From: Halalkalirubrum salinum
GTDB taxonomy: Archaea > Halobacteriota > Halobacteria > Halobacteriales > Haloferacaceae
Direction of reading: 5' to 3'
Length of the DNA stretch: 64,000 nucleotides
NCBI RefSeq assembly: GCF_005543295.1
Contig: NZ_SRSG01000059.1
Location: forward strand, 199,247 to 263,246
Shown: in pieces, positions 8,788 through 15,644 of the stretch
Layout: the number at the start of each line of letters is the position of its first letter
Position numbering within the stretch: the first letter of the stretch is position 1
The notes under the pieces: model-generated
Databases searched by the model: none
What the model saw: the letters and a program-made list of their open reading frames with translations, nothing else
What the model was told of the DNA's origin: nothing
Made by a program: the position numbers and the translations under genes

Positions 8788-9774
8788 TCACAGCGACGGA
8801 TCATCGAGCGGTCGCTCCGAGATATACCCTCGTCGACACTCGGGACAGATATCGCCGGCACGCATCGACGACCGCCCCGCCTGCCGGGTGAGCCCACACT
8901 CGGGACAGAAAAACTCCGTTCGAATGTCGTCTTCCATGCGCTCGAACGACACGTCAGTTGTATCGACGCGAGTAAATCCATCGTCTGGCTCGAGTACGTC
9001 GTCGGAAGTGTCGGAAGTGTCGGAGGGCCCAGCGGGTTGCTCGGGCGAAAAGCCGCCACTGAACGTTACATCATCGGGGGCACCCTCAGTTGGCTCTGCC
9101 GCGTCGAATCCCTCGTCCTCACCGTCATGATCGGGCCACGGGGTTGGTTCGCTGTCGCCAGCGTCGGTGGCGACATCGTCGTGATCGGGCCACTCGCCGG
9201 GAGCACGGGTGCTCGGCTGGCCGGCGTCCGTATCCGTCTCAGAGAGAATGATCCCATCATCCTCGGCCGCGGAGGGTTCCGCAGTCGGTTCAGTACGCTC
9301 ATCGGTTGGGTGAGAGTCGTCCGATTCAACAGCGTGGGTCGGATCATCACTGCTGAATGATTCGTCGACGTCTGTCGATTGAGGTCCTGTCGTGATAATT
9401 TCAGCGTCGTCAGTCACCTCGGGCTGCTCTGTGGCGGTGGAATCCAGATCAGCGGTCGCTGGATCGTCCGGGAAGTCGTCGTGATCGGGCGCTTCAGAAG
9501 TGCGAGCGCCAGGTCCGGACGTCTCTCCGGGGACTGTCGATACGGCCGGGTCAGCCCCCTCCTCGGAGGGAGAGTTCTGCTCATCGGCAGCCGCCCGCGA
9601 AAGCTGTTCGATCGAGGTGACCTCCTTGTTCTCACTGACGATCCGCTCGGTTCCACAACGTGCGCAGGTCGTGACCTCCCGGACCGTGACAACCATTTCG
9701 TCGCCCCGTTCCTCCCGTTCGCGTTTGAGCTCGGGATCGCCGAAGTCGTGCCCGAGCAGACACCTGAGTCCCAT
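8788..9774 (-). CDS. Haloarchaeal double zinc-ribbon protein with disordered acidic centre (DUF7093-like)
   Basis: A 328-residue protein. The N-terminal part (MGLRCLLGHDF, then CARCGTE at about 37-43) and the C-terminal part (CPECG ... CPECRRG, about 283-312) hold Cys pairs that look like zinc ribbons. About 220 residues between them are almost entirely Asp, Glu, Ser, Thr and Pro and must be disordered. The opening resembles haloarchaeal DUF7093 proteins, from memory. An RNA, DNA or protein-bridging role is possible, but nothing in the sequence proves one. Coding across the linker is supported by the conserved ends in one frame. Confidence 0.72.
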   Translation of the reverse strand: MGLRCLLGHDFGDPELKREREERGDEMVVTVREVTTCARCGTERIVSENKEVTSIEQLSRAAADEQNSPSEEGADPAVSTVPGETSGPGARTSEAPDHDDFPDDPATADLDSTATEQPEVTDDAEIITTGPQSTDVDESFSSDDPTHAVESDDSHPTDERTEPTAEPSAAEDDGIILSETDTDAGQPSTRAPGEWPDHDDVATDAGDSEPTPWPDHDGEDEGFDAAEPTEGAPDDVTFSGGFSPEQPAGPSDTSDTSDDVLEPDDGFTRVDTTDVSFERMEDDIRTEFFCPECGLTRQAGRSSMRAGDICPECRRGYISERPLDDPSL

Positions 9775-9887
9775 TAGCCGACATTCCGAGTTCTGCGACT
9801 AAAAAGTACCCCCTCTTGTGTCTGCCGCCCGTCAGACGCGCACCAGCGGATGTGCTGGCCGAGGAGGGCGAGTGAGACCAACGCTGG

Positions 9888-9905
9888 CCGGTACACGTTT
9901 ACCGG
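9888..9905 (+). promoter_or_regulatory. Palindrome over the TATA region of the DUF6432-like gene
   Basis: CCGGTA-N6-TACCGG forms a perfect 6+6 dyad whose right half overlaps the presumed TATA element (TTTACC, 9898-9903) 27 nt before ATG 9927. A protein bound here would block TBP/TFB, so it is a good candidate operator, possibly for the winged-helix product of the gene itself. Confidence 0.5.
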
Positions 9906-9926
9906 TACCCGTCCATAGAGATAGTC

Positions 9927-10226
9927 ATGGGAGCGAAGCGGGAGTTCCGCAACCGATCGGACGTGGAGGTCGAGATCCTGGACGCGCTCGTCGATCGGAA
10001 CGAAGAGGGCATGACGGTGCTCGAACTCCGGGCGGCAGTCGACCACGACATCGATCGGATCGAGTCTGGGCTCTCAGAATTAAAAGACGATCGGCTGATC
10101 ACCGTTGAGGAAAACGGAAGCCGCCTCAAGATCTACCCTGCCGAGCGGGTTGTCCCCGATGTGATCGAAACCGAACCCGACGAGTCGGGGCTCCTCGAGA
10201 GCGTTCGCGATCGGCTGGGGTTGTGA
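9927..10226 (+). CDS. Small winged-helix protein (DUF6432-like)
   Basis: A 99-residue protein whose residues about 10-70 read as a winged helix: VEVEILDALVDRNEEGMTV, then ELRAAVDHDIDRIESGLSEL (turn and recognition helix), then DRLITVEENGSRLKIYP (wing). It matches haloarchaeal DUF6432 proteins from memory. It is probably a DNA-binding regulator; its target is unknown, though a palindrome overlaps its own promoter. The leaderless start ATG 9927 fits the TATA spacing. Confidence 0.78.
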   Translation: MGAKREFRNRSDVEVEILDALVDRNEEGMTVLELRAAVDHDIDRIESGLSELKDDRLITVEENGSRLKIYPAERVVPDVIETEPDESGLLESVRDRLGL

Positions 10227-10289
10227 GGAGTCGATCGAACTAATCGAACCGATCGAACAGAGCAATAGTGGCCGCCCAAGACGGCGTTG

Positions 10290-10295
10290 TTTTAC
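10290..10295 (+). promoter_or_regulatory. TATA-like box of the YgfZ-like gene
   Basis: TTTTAC is centred 27 nt upstream of ATG 10319. It supports a leaderless transcript from that ATG rather than the in-frame TTG at 10310. Confidence 0.45.
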
Positions 10296-10318
10296 TGGCG
10301 GACACCTAATTGGAGCGT

Positions 10319-11395
10319 ATGACTCTCGTCGGTGAGCTTCACACGGAATACGGCGCGACGTTCGCCGATCGCGGCGGCACGTCTGTCGTCGCGAACTACG
10401 GCCGCCCCGAACGAGTGGGCCGAGCGGTCCGAAATGGCGTTGGCGTCATCGAACACGGCTACGGAATCGTCCGCATTACCGGGGACGACCGCCTCGACTA
10501 TGTCGACAACATCGTCTCGAACCGTGTCCCGACCGCAGATGGACACGGCGTGTACGCGTTCGTGTTGGACCCGAACGGTCGGATCGAGACCGATATGTAC
10601 GTCTACAACGCCGGCGAGCGACTGCTGTTATTTACCCCACCGGAGACCACCGACGCGATCGTCGAGGAGTGGCGGTCGAAAGTATTCATCCAAGATGTAA
10701 CGATCGAAGACGCCTCTACGGAGCTTGCGGTCTTCGGCGTCCACGGGCCCCAATCGACCGAAAAAGTTGCGAGTGTGCTCAACGGCGCCGGCGCGCCCGA
10801 ACCCGAGCTTACGTTCGATCGCGGGACGATGGGTGATGTCGGCGTGACGGTGATTGCGGGCGACAACCCAATCGGCGAGGAGGGCTACGAGGTCATCTGT
10901 GCGGCCGGAGACGCCCCAGACCTGTTTGAGACGCTGATGACTCGCGGGATGAACGCCGCGCCGTTCGGCTACGACACGTGGGACGCGCTGACGCTCGAGG
11001 CAGGTACGCCACTCTTTCGGAGCGAGTTGCGCGACCGACTCCCGAACACGACTGGCGTTCCGAACGCCGTCGACTTCGAGAAGGGCTGTTTCATCGGCCA
11101 GGAGGTGGTCTCGAAGGTCGAAAACCGCGGCCAGCCGAGCCGTCGGCTCATCGGGCTCCGCTGTGCGGAACCGGTCGACGCCGGCGCAGCGATCGTCGAC
11201 GGCGAGACGATCGGCGAGATCACCCGATCGGCATACGGGCCGACGGTCGAAACCAACCTGGCGTTCGGTTACGTCCCCTACGACGTAGATCTTGAGACGG
11301 TCACGATTGAATCAAACGGGTCCACGGTCGAGGGAACGGTCACCGCGCTTCCCTTTGTCTCCAGTGGGCGCCAGTCCGATCGCTGTCCGCGCTAG
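10319..11395 (+). CDS. YgfZ/GcvT-like folate-binding protein
   Basis: A 358-residue protein of the aminomethyltransferase (GcvT) fold. The decisive motif is KGCFIGQEVVSK near residue 255, the K-G-C-[FY]-x-G-Q-E signature of YgfZ/IBA57 proteins that help maintain Fe-S enzymes using folate. It argues against a true glycine-cleavage T protein. The annotation 'aminomethyltransferase' is common for haloarchaeal relatives. No gcvH or gcvP is adjacent. ATG 10319 is chosen because of the TATA box at 10290. Confidence 0.82.
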   Translation: MTLVGELHTEYGATFADRGGTSVVANYGRPERVGRAVRNGVGVIEHGYGIVRITGDDRLDYVDNIVSNRVPTADGHGVYAFVLDPNGRIETDMYVYNAGERLLLFTPPETTDAIVEEWRSKVFIQDVTIEDASTELAVFGVHGPQSTEKVASVLNGAGAPEPELTFDRGTMGDVGVTVIAGDNPIGEEGYEVICAAGDAPDLFETLMTRGMNAAPFGYDTWDALTLEAGTPLFRSELRDRLPNTTGVPNAVDFEKGCFIGQEVVSKVENRGQPSRRLIGLRCAEPVDAGAAIVDGETIGEITRSAYGPTVETNLAFGYVPYDVDLETVTIESNGSTVEGTVTALPFVSSGRQSDRCPR

Positions 11396-11621
11396 ATGGA
11401 CACGACATAATAACGCGATCGGGTTACTGGTGTTCAAAACAGGGTGACTGGCGTCGGAAGCAGTTCTCGCCCGGCCGTGGCGTGTCTCTCAGCGTGGATT
11501 GATACGATCGTTCTTTGCGGGCGAGCCGCTCAGAAGCCGTATCGTTTGTGCGCTTCGTCGATCGGAACGATCTATAGGACTCGCACCTCTTTTTTCTCTT
11601 CTAAAGGGAACAGCGAGAGTT

Positions 11622-11690
11622 CCACGGGTTTCCGAAATGTCCGTTTTCGGCTTTCGCAAATCTTCGATTTGCTCAACACCTGACCCGTGG
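11622..11690. repeat. Left-end hairpin of the IS, expanded by an internal mini-hairpin
   Basis: Arms CCACGGGT (11622-11629) and ACCCGTGG (11683-11690) enclose 53 nt, against a 4-nt loop at the other end. The loop contains a perfect mini-hairpin, GCAAATC-TTC-GATTTGC (11656-11672), and a second imperfect stem CCGAAA/TTTCGG (from 11632). The left end therefore appears to have been enlarged. Confidence 0.7.
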
Positions 11691-11709
11691 GTGAATAGCG
11701 TACGCTTGC

Positions 11710-12205
11710 CTAATGTTCCGTCTCCTCGATGTACCGACGAACCACATCCTCGGAAACTGCATCCATTGTTCCGGCGTAGTATCCGTCCTTCCACAGGCCA
11801 CTTCCCCAGAAGTACCGCTGTTTGAGTTCAGGGTGACGCTTGAGAATCGTTCGTCTCGAGTAGCGCTTGAACTGCTTCGCTATCTCGGCAGGACTCCATT
11901 TGGGGTCGGCCTCTACGAACAAGTGAACGTGGTCGGTGGCAATCTCTATCGACACAATCTCGTGACTAAACCGTTCAGCAGTCCCTTGGAACAATTCCAC
12001 AAGTTCGTCTCGAACTAATTCCAACACCCTGTGCCGGTACTAAGCGGAGCGAAGCCCCGCGAGGTACGCAAAGCTTCGCTTTGCTTGACTTCGGACATTG
12101 CAAATCTCTGATTTGCAAGCAGTCAATCTTTGATTGACGACACCATACGAAATGATACTTACACAAACTAATCGAATGTGCATGACTCCTATAGTCTTCT
12201 ATCAT
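11710..12205 (-). pseudogene. tnpA: tnpA, IS200-type Y1 transposase, interrupted
   Basis: The start, MIEDYRSHAHSISLCKYHFVW (from ATG 12205), and the rest, YRHRVLELVRDELVELFQG ... RRYIEETEH, are two parts of one IS200 Y1 transposase in different frames. The metal-binding His-x-His (DHVHLFV) and the C-terminal helix with the likely catalytic Tyr are kept in the second part. Between them lie about 94 extra nucleotides made mostly of small hairpins. The total is not a multiple of three, and the first frame runs to a stop at 11975. The enzyme is therefore probably not made, unless from the internal ATG at 12027, which would lack the first strand. Confidence 0.85.
12044..12138. repeat. Cluster of four mini-hairpins inside tnpA
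   Basis: Four small palindromes follow each other: 12044-12060 (7-bp stem, one mismatch), 12068-12084 (GCAAAGC-TTC-GCTTTGC), 12098-12118 (9-bp stem TTGCAAATC/GATTTGCAA) and 12122-12138 (GTCAATC-TTT-GATTGAC). All have 3-nt loops. On one strand or the other the loop reads GAA, AGA or AAA closed by C-G. They fill the gap between the two halves of the transposase frame. Confidence 0.85.
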
Positions 12206-12245
12206 AATCCCTACTTTTATTATCATTAAATGCGATAGTTAAGGT

Positions 12246-13616
12246 ATGGGTATCGAAGAAGTCACGAAGACCGCACGCACCCGACTCTGTATCGAGTCTG
12301 GTGAGCGGTCGTGGCTCAAAGATGCCCGTTACATTGCACGAGACATAGCCAACGACACACTCCGACTCAAACAACAAGGCTACAACAAGACCGAGATTCA
12401 ACGGGAAGTTGACCGTGAGGACTTCCTTCGGAACAACAAGTGCGCGGTCGTCGGCAAAGCTCTGCAAGCGTGGGATTCCTACAAAGAACTTCTCAACTGG
12501 TGGTACAACCAAGACGACACCAACGTCGGGAAACCGTCGCCACCAGCCACAGACAAGAAAGGAGCCTACCCACTTGTCATGGCACACACCGAAGGGTACC
12601 GACTCACCTACAACGACGAAACTCACCGCGTTCAGTTCCGTGTGAGTCCGAAGCCGTACAAGAAGGTGAAAGGACACCTTCGAGGACGATCAGAAGACCT
12701 CAATCTCATCGAGTCAGCATTGGTGGAAGATGAGTGGTCGTTGGGGCAGGCCGAACTTCTGTCTCGAAAATCAAAGATTTTCGACGAGTCATCGAAGTGC
12801 CGTGGCACTTCGAGATACCGAGATGGCGTGTACTACCTACACGTCACGGTCAAAACAAAAATCCAAGTGCCTGAACCAGAAGACGCTGACACACTCGTCG
12901 GCGTCGATATTAACGAGCGCAACATCGCTCTCACCGCTCTTACTCGTGAGACGGTGGAGACGCTCGGAACACTCGTACTTGATTACGGCTCGGTGAAAGC
13001 CGAACGCCAACGCTACCACACCATCACGAAACGGTGTCAAGAACACGGCCAACACTCCATCCACCACCAACTCGGAGAGAAAGAAGAACGCTATACGGAG
13101 TGGATTCTTCACCGACTCTCCCGAGTCGTGGTGGAGTTTGCTCAACAGTTCTCGAACCCAGTTATCGTGTTTGAGGACTTGAGTGGGATTCGAGACGCCA
13201 TCAAGTACGGCACGTACATGAACCGTCGATTGCACAAACTGCCGTTCCACAAGTTCGAGAAACAGGTTCGATACAAGGCCACGTGGAATCAAATCCCGTG
13301 TGAGACGGTTGAGTCGCCGTACAACTCGAAGTCATGTTCGTGCTGTGGACACCGTGGCTACCGCCAAGGTCGGCGGTTCCGGTGTACGAATGATTCGTGT
13401 GCGGTTCAGCAAGACCATGCTGACCGGAACGCAAGTGTGAATGTGGCGTGGCGAGCGTGGGCAAAACACGCTGGCGTAGATGTTGAATTGGTTAATTACC
13501 GGACTCACAAAACCCAACCACAAGTTCGGTTGGTGCGTCTGTCCGGGTCGGGGCGCTCTGTAAACCGCCCATCCTCATCCCGTGAAATCGCTTCGCGTGG
13601 AGTGCTATCGGCATAG
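12246..13616 (+). CDS. tnpB: TnpB, RNA-guided nuclease of IS200/IS605
   Basis: A 456-residue TnpB. The three RuvC acidic residues are present: Asp221 in VGVDINERN, Glu310 in VFEDLSGI and Asp393 in HADRNASVNV. The zinc-finger cysteines (CSCCG ... CTNDSC) lie before the last one. TnpB proteins are guided by an RNA made from the element's 3' end and help retain the transposon. The length is slightly above usual because two hairpin-forming segments are inserted in frame at about residues 173-190. A TTTATTAT box about 27 nt before ATG 12246 suggests leaderless transcription. Codon use lacks the local CGATCG habit. With tnpA broken, this could be a domesticated or stranded nuclease. Confidence 0.92.
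   Translation: MGIEEVTKTARTRLCIESGERSWLKDARYIARDIANDTLRLKQQGYNKTEIQREVDREDFLRNNKCAVVGKALQAWDSYKELLNWWYNQDDTNVGKPSPPATDKKGAYPLVMAHTEGYRLTYNDETHRVQFRVSPKPYKKVKGHLRGRSEDLNLIESALVEDEWSLGQAELLSRKSKIFDESSKCRGTSRYRDGVYYLHVTVKTKIQVPEPEDADTLVGVDINERNIALTALTRETVETLGTLVLDYGSVKAERQRYHTITKRCQEHGQHSIHHQLGEKEERYTEWILHRLSRVVVEFAQQFSNPVIVFEDLSGIRDAIKYGTYMNRRLHKLPFHKFEKQVRYKATWNQIPCETVESPYNSKSCSCCGHRGYRQGRRFRCTNDSCAVQQDHADRNASVNVAWRAWAKHAGVDVELVNYRTHKTQPQVRLVRLSGSGRSVNRPSSSREIASRGVLSA
12764..12813. repeat. Two mini-hairpins inside tnpB, in frame
   Basis: TCGAAAATC-AAA-GATTTTCGA (12764-12784) has a perfect 9-bp stem. TCGAAGTGCC-GT-GGCACTTCGA (12792-12813) has a perfect 10-bp stem. They code for the segment from SRKSKIFDESS to KCRGTSRY, between QAELL and RDGVYYLHV, where related TnpB proteins, as I remember them, run straight on. 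The reading frame is kept. Confidence 0.8.
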
Positions 13617-13626
13617 GCTGAGGAAA

Positions 13627-13812
13627 TTACAAAAGCCACGGGTCACCCGACCCGTGGTTGTTTACCTCTTGGAACCATTGCTCGAGATCCTGCCGTCGAC
13701 GCTGCTGGGCAAGTTCCTGAAGGAGTTCGTCGTAGGTCTGCCCGGGCTCTTTCAGGTCGTGGAGTTCTTTCCGGGTTTGTTCGGTCACCGGGATGCGTTT
13801 GTCAGCCGACAT
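13627..13812 (-). CDS. Antitoxin-like small protein (DUF7557-like), 3' end replaced by IS sequence
   Basis: A 61-residue protein: MSADKRIPVTEQTRKELHDLKEPGQTYDELLQEL is typical of haloarchaeal antitoxin-like (VapB/DUF7557) proteins. The last residues, NNHGSGDPWLL, are translated from the terminal hairpin of the IS, so the native end has been lost. No toxin gene is adjacent. The product may still fold, because the conserved part precedes the junction. A possible continuation lies on the other side of the IS (minus strand below 11621). Confidence 0.7.
   Translation of the reverse strand: MSADKRIPVTEQTRKELHDLKEPGQTYDELLQELAQQRRRQDLEQWFQEVNNHGSGDPWLL
13636..13657. repeat. Right-end hairpin of the IS
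   Basis: CCACGGGTC-ACCC-GACCCGTGG is a perfect 9-bp stem with a 4-nt loop, 20 nt after the tnpB stop. By analogy with known TnpB systems the guide RNA (omega RNA) would derive from the tnpB 3' end through this end, with the guide reading into flanking DNA to the right. That is inference. Confidence 0.8.
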
Positions 13813-13937
13813 GGGTTACACGGATGTACAAGACTGACAGCTTTAACAGTTCGATCGCTATTCACTCAGATCCGATCGACTCGCTTCGCTGTCCGTCCGC
13901 TGTGCAAAGAATTGTTCAGGCCGGCGATCGGCCCGCC

Positions 13938-15029
13938 TCACGGACGACCAACGAGTCGTTTGAGATGGGCGGCTGAAAAAAACGAGGTCGGTTTGTCCAT
14001 ATGGACGCCGATCTCCCCGGACAAGGCCCTAAGCCCGGCCCGCTGGACCGGTTCAGGGAGCGAATATGCGCGCCTGATGAGCTTCCCGAGCCGAATTTCG
14101 GCCGACAGCGCCCGCCGCCAGGTGTCTTCATAGATCGCCAACGACTCGGGACGACTGGGCTGGATGTGCCTGGCTGCGCAGTCCGCTGCCGTCATCCCGT
14201 AGAGGATCCCGCCGCCGGTGAACGGCTTGGTCTGTGCAGCGGCGTCGCCGATGAGAAAGACTCGATCGGTCGTTACCCGATTGGGCGGGCCGATCGGGAT
14301 CGCCCCCGAGCAGAATCGATCGGTCTCGACGCTGTACTGGGTGGTGAGCCGATCGAACAGCTCGTTGACTTCGGTTCCCGGTGGAGCTGCCAGGCCGTAC
14401 TCAACGCCAGCATCTCCGCGGGGAATTCGCCACGCAAAAAACGTCGGGGCAGTGAGGTGGACGTCGACGTACTCGCCGTGGTCGTTCTCGTCGGTGAACG
14501 CGAGCACACCGTGGAGCTTCTCGTCTGGCTCTGGAAGCTCAACGGTACGGCGGACCCGCGAGACCGGCCCATCACAGCCGGCAACCATCTGACTCTCGAA
14601 CGTGCGTGTCTCGCCGGTTTCGGCCCGTTTTGCGGTCACAACGACGCGGTCGGCCCGTTCGTCAACGGCCGTAACGGTGTGGCCCTCGCGGACATCCGCC
14701 CCAGCGCGCCGGGCGCATTCGGCGAGCGTGCGATCGAGTTCGACACGGTCGATTACGTTCGATACCTCCTCAGTTTTATAAAACAGGTGCGGATCGTCGT
14801 CGGGTCCGCCCACGTGGAAGTGTGCGCCGTAGATCCGGTTTTGAAACAGCCGATCCCTGGCGGCGGCAGGAACGTAGTCCCAGATGTCCGTGCTCACGTG
14901 TCCCGAGCAGGCCAGCGGCGTGCCGATCTCGCCTTTTTCGAGGGCGAGCACATCGTGGCCGGCCTCTGCCGCTCGACGGGCAAAGCGAGCGCCAGCGGGG
15001 CCGACACCGACGACGATGAAGTCGTACAT
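13938..15029 (-). CDS. Geranylgeranyl reductase-family flavoprotein
   Basis: A 363-residue FAD enzyme. The N-terminal Rossmann motif VVGVGPAGARFARRAAEAG is followed by a family-typical CSGHVS at about residue 44, and the second FAD motif FLIGDAAAQTKPFTGGGI lies near residue 285. The family saturates isoprenoid chains, either of archaeal ether lipids or of menaquinone and other geranylgeranyl compounds. Which substrate is used here is open. ATG 15029 places the FAD motif right at the N-terminus; the longer frame adds 18 unlikely residues. No close operon partner. Confidence 0.85.
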   Translation of the reverse strand: MYDFIVVGVGPAGARFARRAAEAGHDVLALEKGEIGTPLACSGHVSTDIWDYVPAAARDRLFQNRIYGAHFHVGGPDDDPHLFYKTEEVSNVIDRVELDRTLAECARRAGADVREGHTVTAVDERADRVVVTAKRAETGETRTFESQMVAGCDGPVSRVRRTVELPEPDEKLHGVLAFTDENDHGEYVDVHLTAPTFFAWRIPRGDAGVEYGLAAPPGTEVNELFDRLTTQYSVETDRFCSGAIPIGPPNRVTTDRVFLIGDAAAQTKPFTGGGILYGMTAADCAARHIQPSRPESLAIYEDTWRRALSAEIRLGKLIRRAYSLPEPVQRAGLRALSGEIGVHMDKPTSFFSAAHLKRLVGRP

Positions 15030-15125
15030 ACCCGTTAGTACCGATCCGAAGCTAAAGAAGGTGTCAGTCCGCGATCGTCTCACGGCCAGCCCGGAAACAG
15101 AGCGTTGGTGCCGGTCGAACGGCCG

Positions 15126-15554
15126 TCACCGCCTGAGCTCGAAGCGTTCGAACTCTGCGGGGCGGTCACGCCAACGATCGTGGCGATCCTCGGCGTCGAG
15201 AAGCTGTTCGAGCCGAATTTCGAAGGCTTCCTCGGAGATCTCGTCTCGGGCGTACGCGGCTTTGAGCGCGTCGACATCGTCGATCGACCACGGATCGAGC
15301 GGTGCTGGCTCGGACTTGGTGCGGTCGGTCGATCGCTTTTCGAGCACTCGAGTCGCGCCGTACCACACGAGGGCGATCGGGATGAGCGGGACCGACAACA
15401 ACAAAAGCGCCGCGAGGAAGGCGAAGGGCAGTAAGCCAGCGAGAAAGCCGTATACGCCCCAAAGCATCCCCGAACCGACCGCGAACGCCAACAATAGCAA
15501 AAATATCGAGGCGACGGTTACGGCGGCGATTTTCACTCGGCGGTGGAGGGTCAT
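15126..15554 (-). CDS. Two-helix membrane protein with SHOCT domain
   Basis: A 142-residue protein. Two long hydrophobic segments (about residues 8-30 and 36-66) precede a charged linker and a C-terminal SHOCT domain, DVDALKAAYARDEISEEAFEIRLEQLL. SHOCT tails are short two-helix modules thought to mediate oligomerisation. ATG 15554 (MTLHRRV) is preferred to the ATG five codons upstream. Function unknown; common in haloarchaea. Confidence 0.82.
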   Translation of the reverse strand: MTLHRRVKIAAVTVASIFLLLLAFAVGSGMLWGVYGFLAGLLPFAFLAALLLLSVPLIPIALVWYGATRVLEKRSTDRTKSEPAPLDPWSIDDVDALKAAYARDEISEEAFEIRLEQLLDAEDRHDRWRDRPAEFERFELRR

Positions 15555-15644
15555 ACCAGCAGATATCACCGCGAACGGGAAATATGTTGCTCAGGGGTGC
15601 TGGCAGCTACGCGCCGCGCCGATGCTCCACGCGGCGGATCTCGC

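Larger units (their letters stand above)
11622..13657. mobile_element. IS200/IS605-family insertion sequence with divergent tnpA (broken) and tnpB (intact)
   Basis: Both ends carry the same stem sequence CCACGGGT/ACCCGTGG (11622-11690 and 13636-13657), as in haloarchaeal IS605 elements with subterminal hairpins instead of terminal inverted repeats. Between them are a Y1-transposase remnant on the minus strand and tnpB on the plus strand, transcribed divergently. The element lacks the CGATCG hexamers that crowd the neighbouring genes, which indicates transfer. Exact cleavage sites cannot be set by eye. The 226 nt before it, 11396-11621, hold no gene that I can support. Confidence 0.88.

Noticed and set aside
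8437-9360. A 307-residue plus-strand frame
   Set aside because: It opposes the DUF5611-like and zinc-ribbon genes, whose conserved cysteines and acidic composition identify them as the true coding strand.
13580-13600. GCTTCGC in tnpB and similar heptamers in uvrA as further inserted hairpins
   Set aside because: They lack flanking stems beyond two or three pairs and lie in conserved or ordinary coding sequence.
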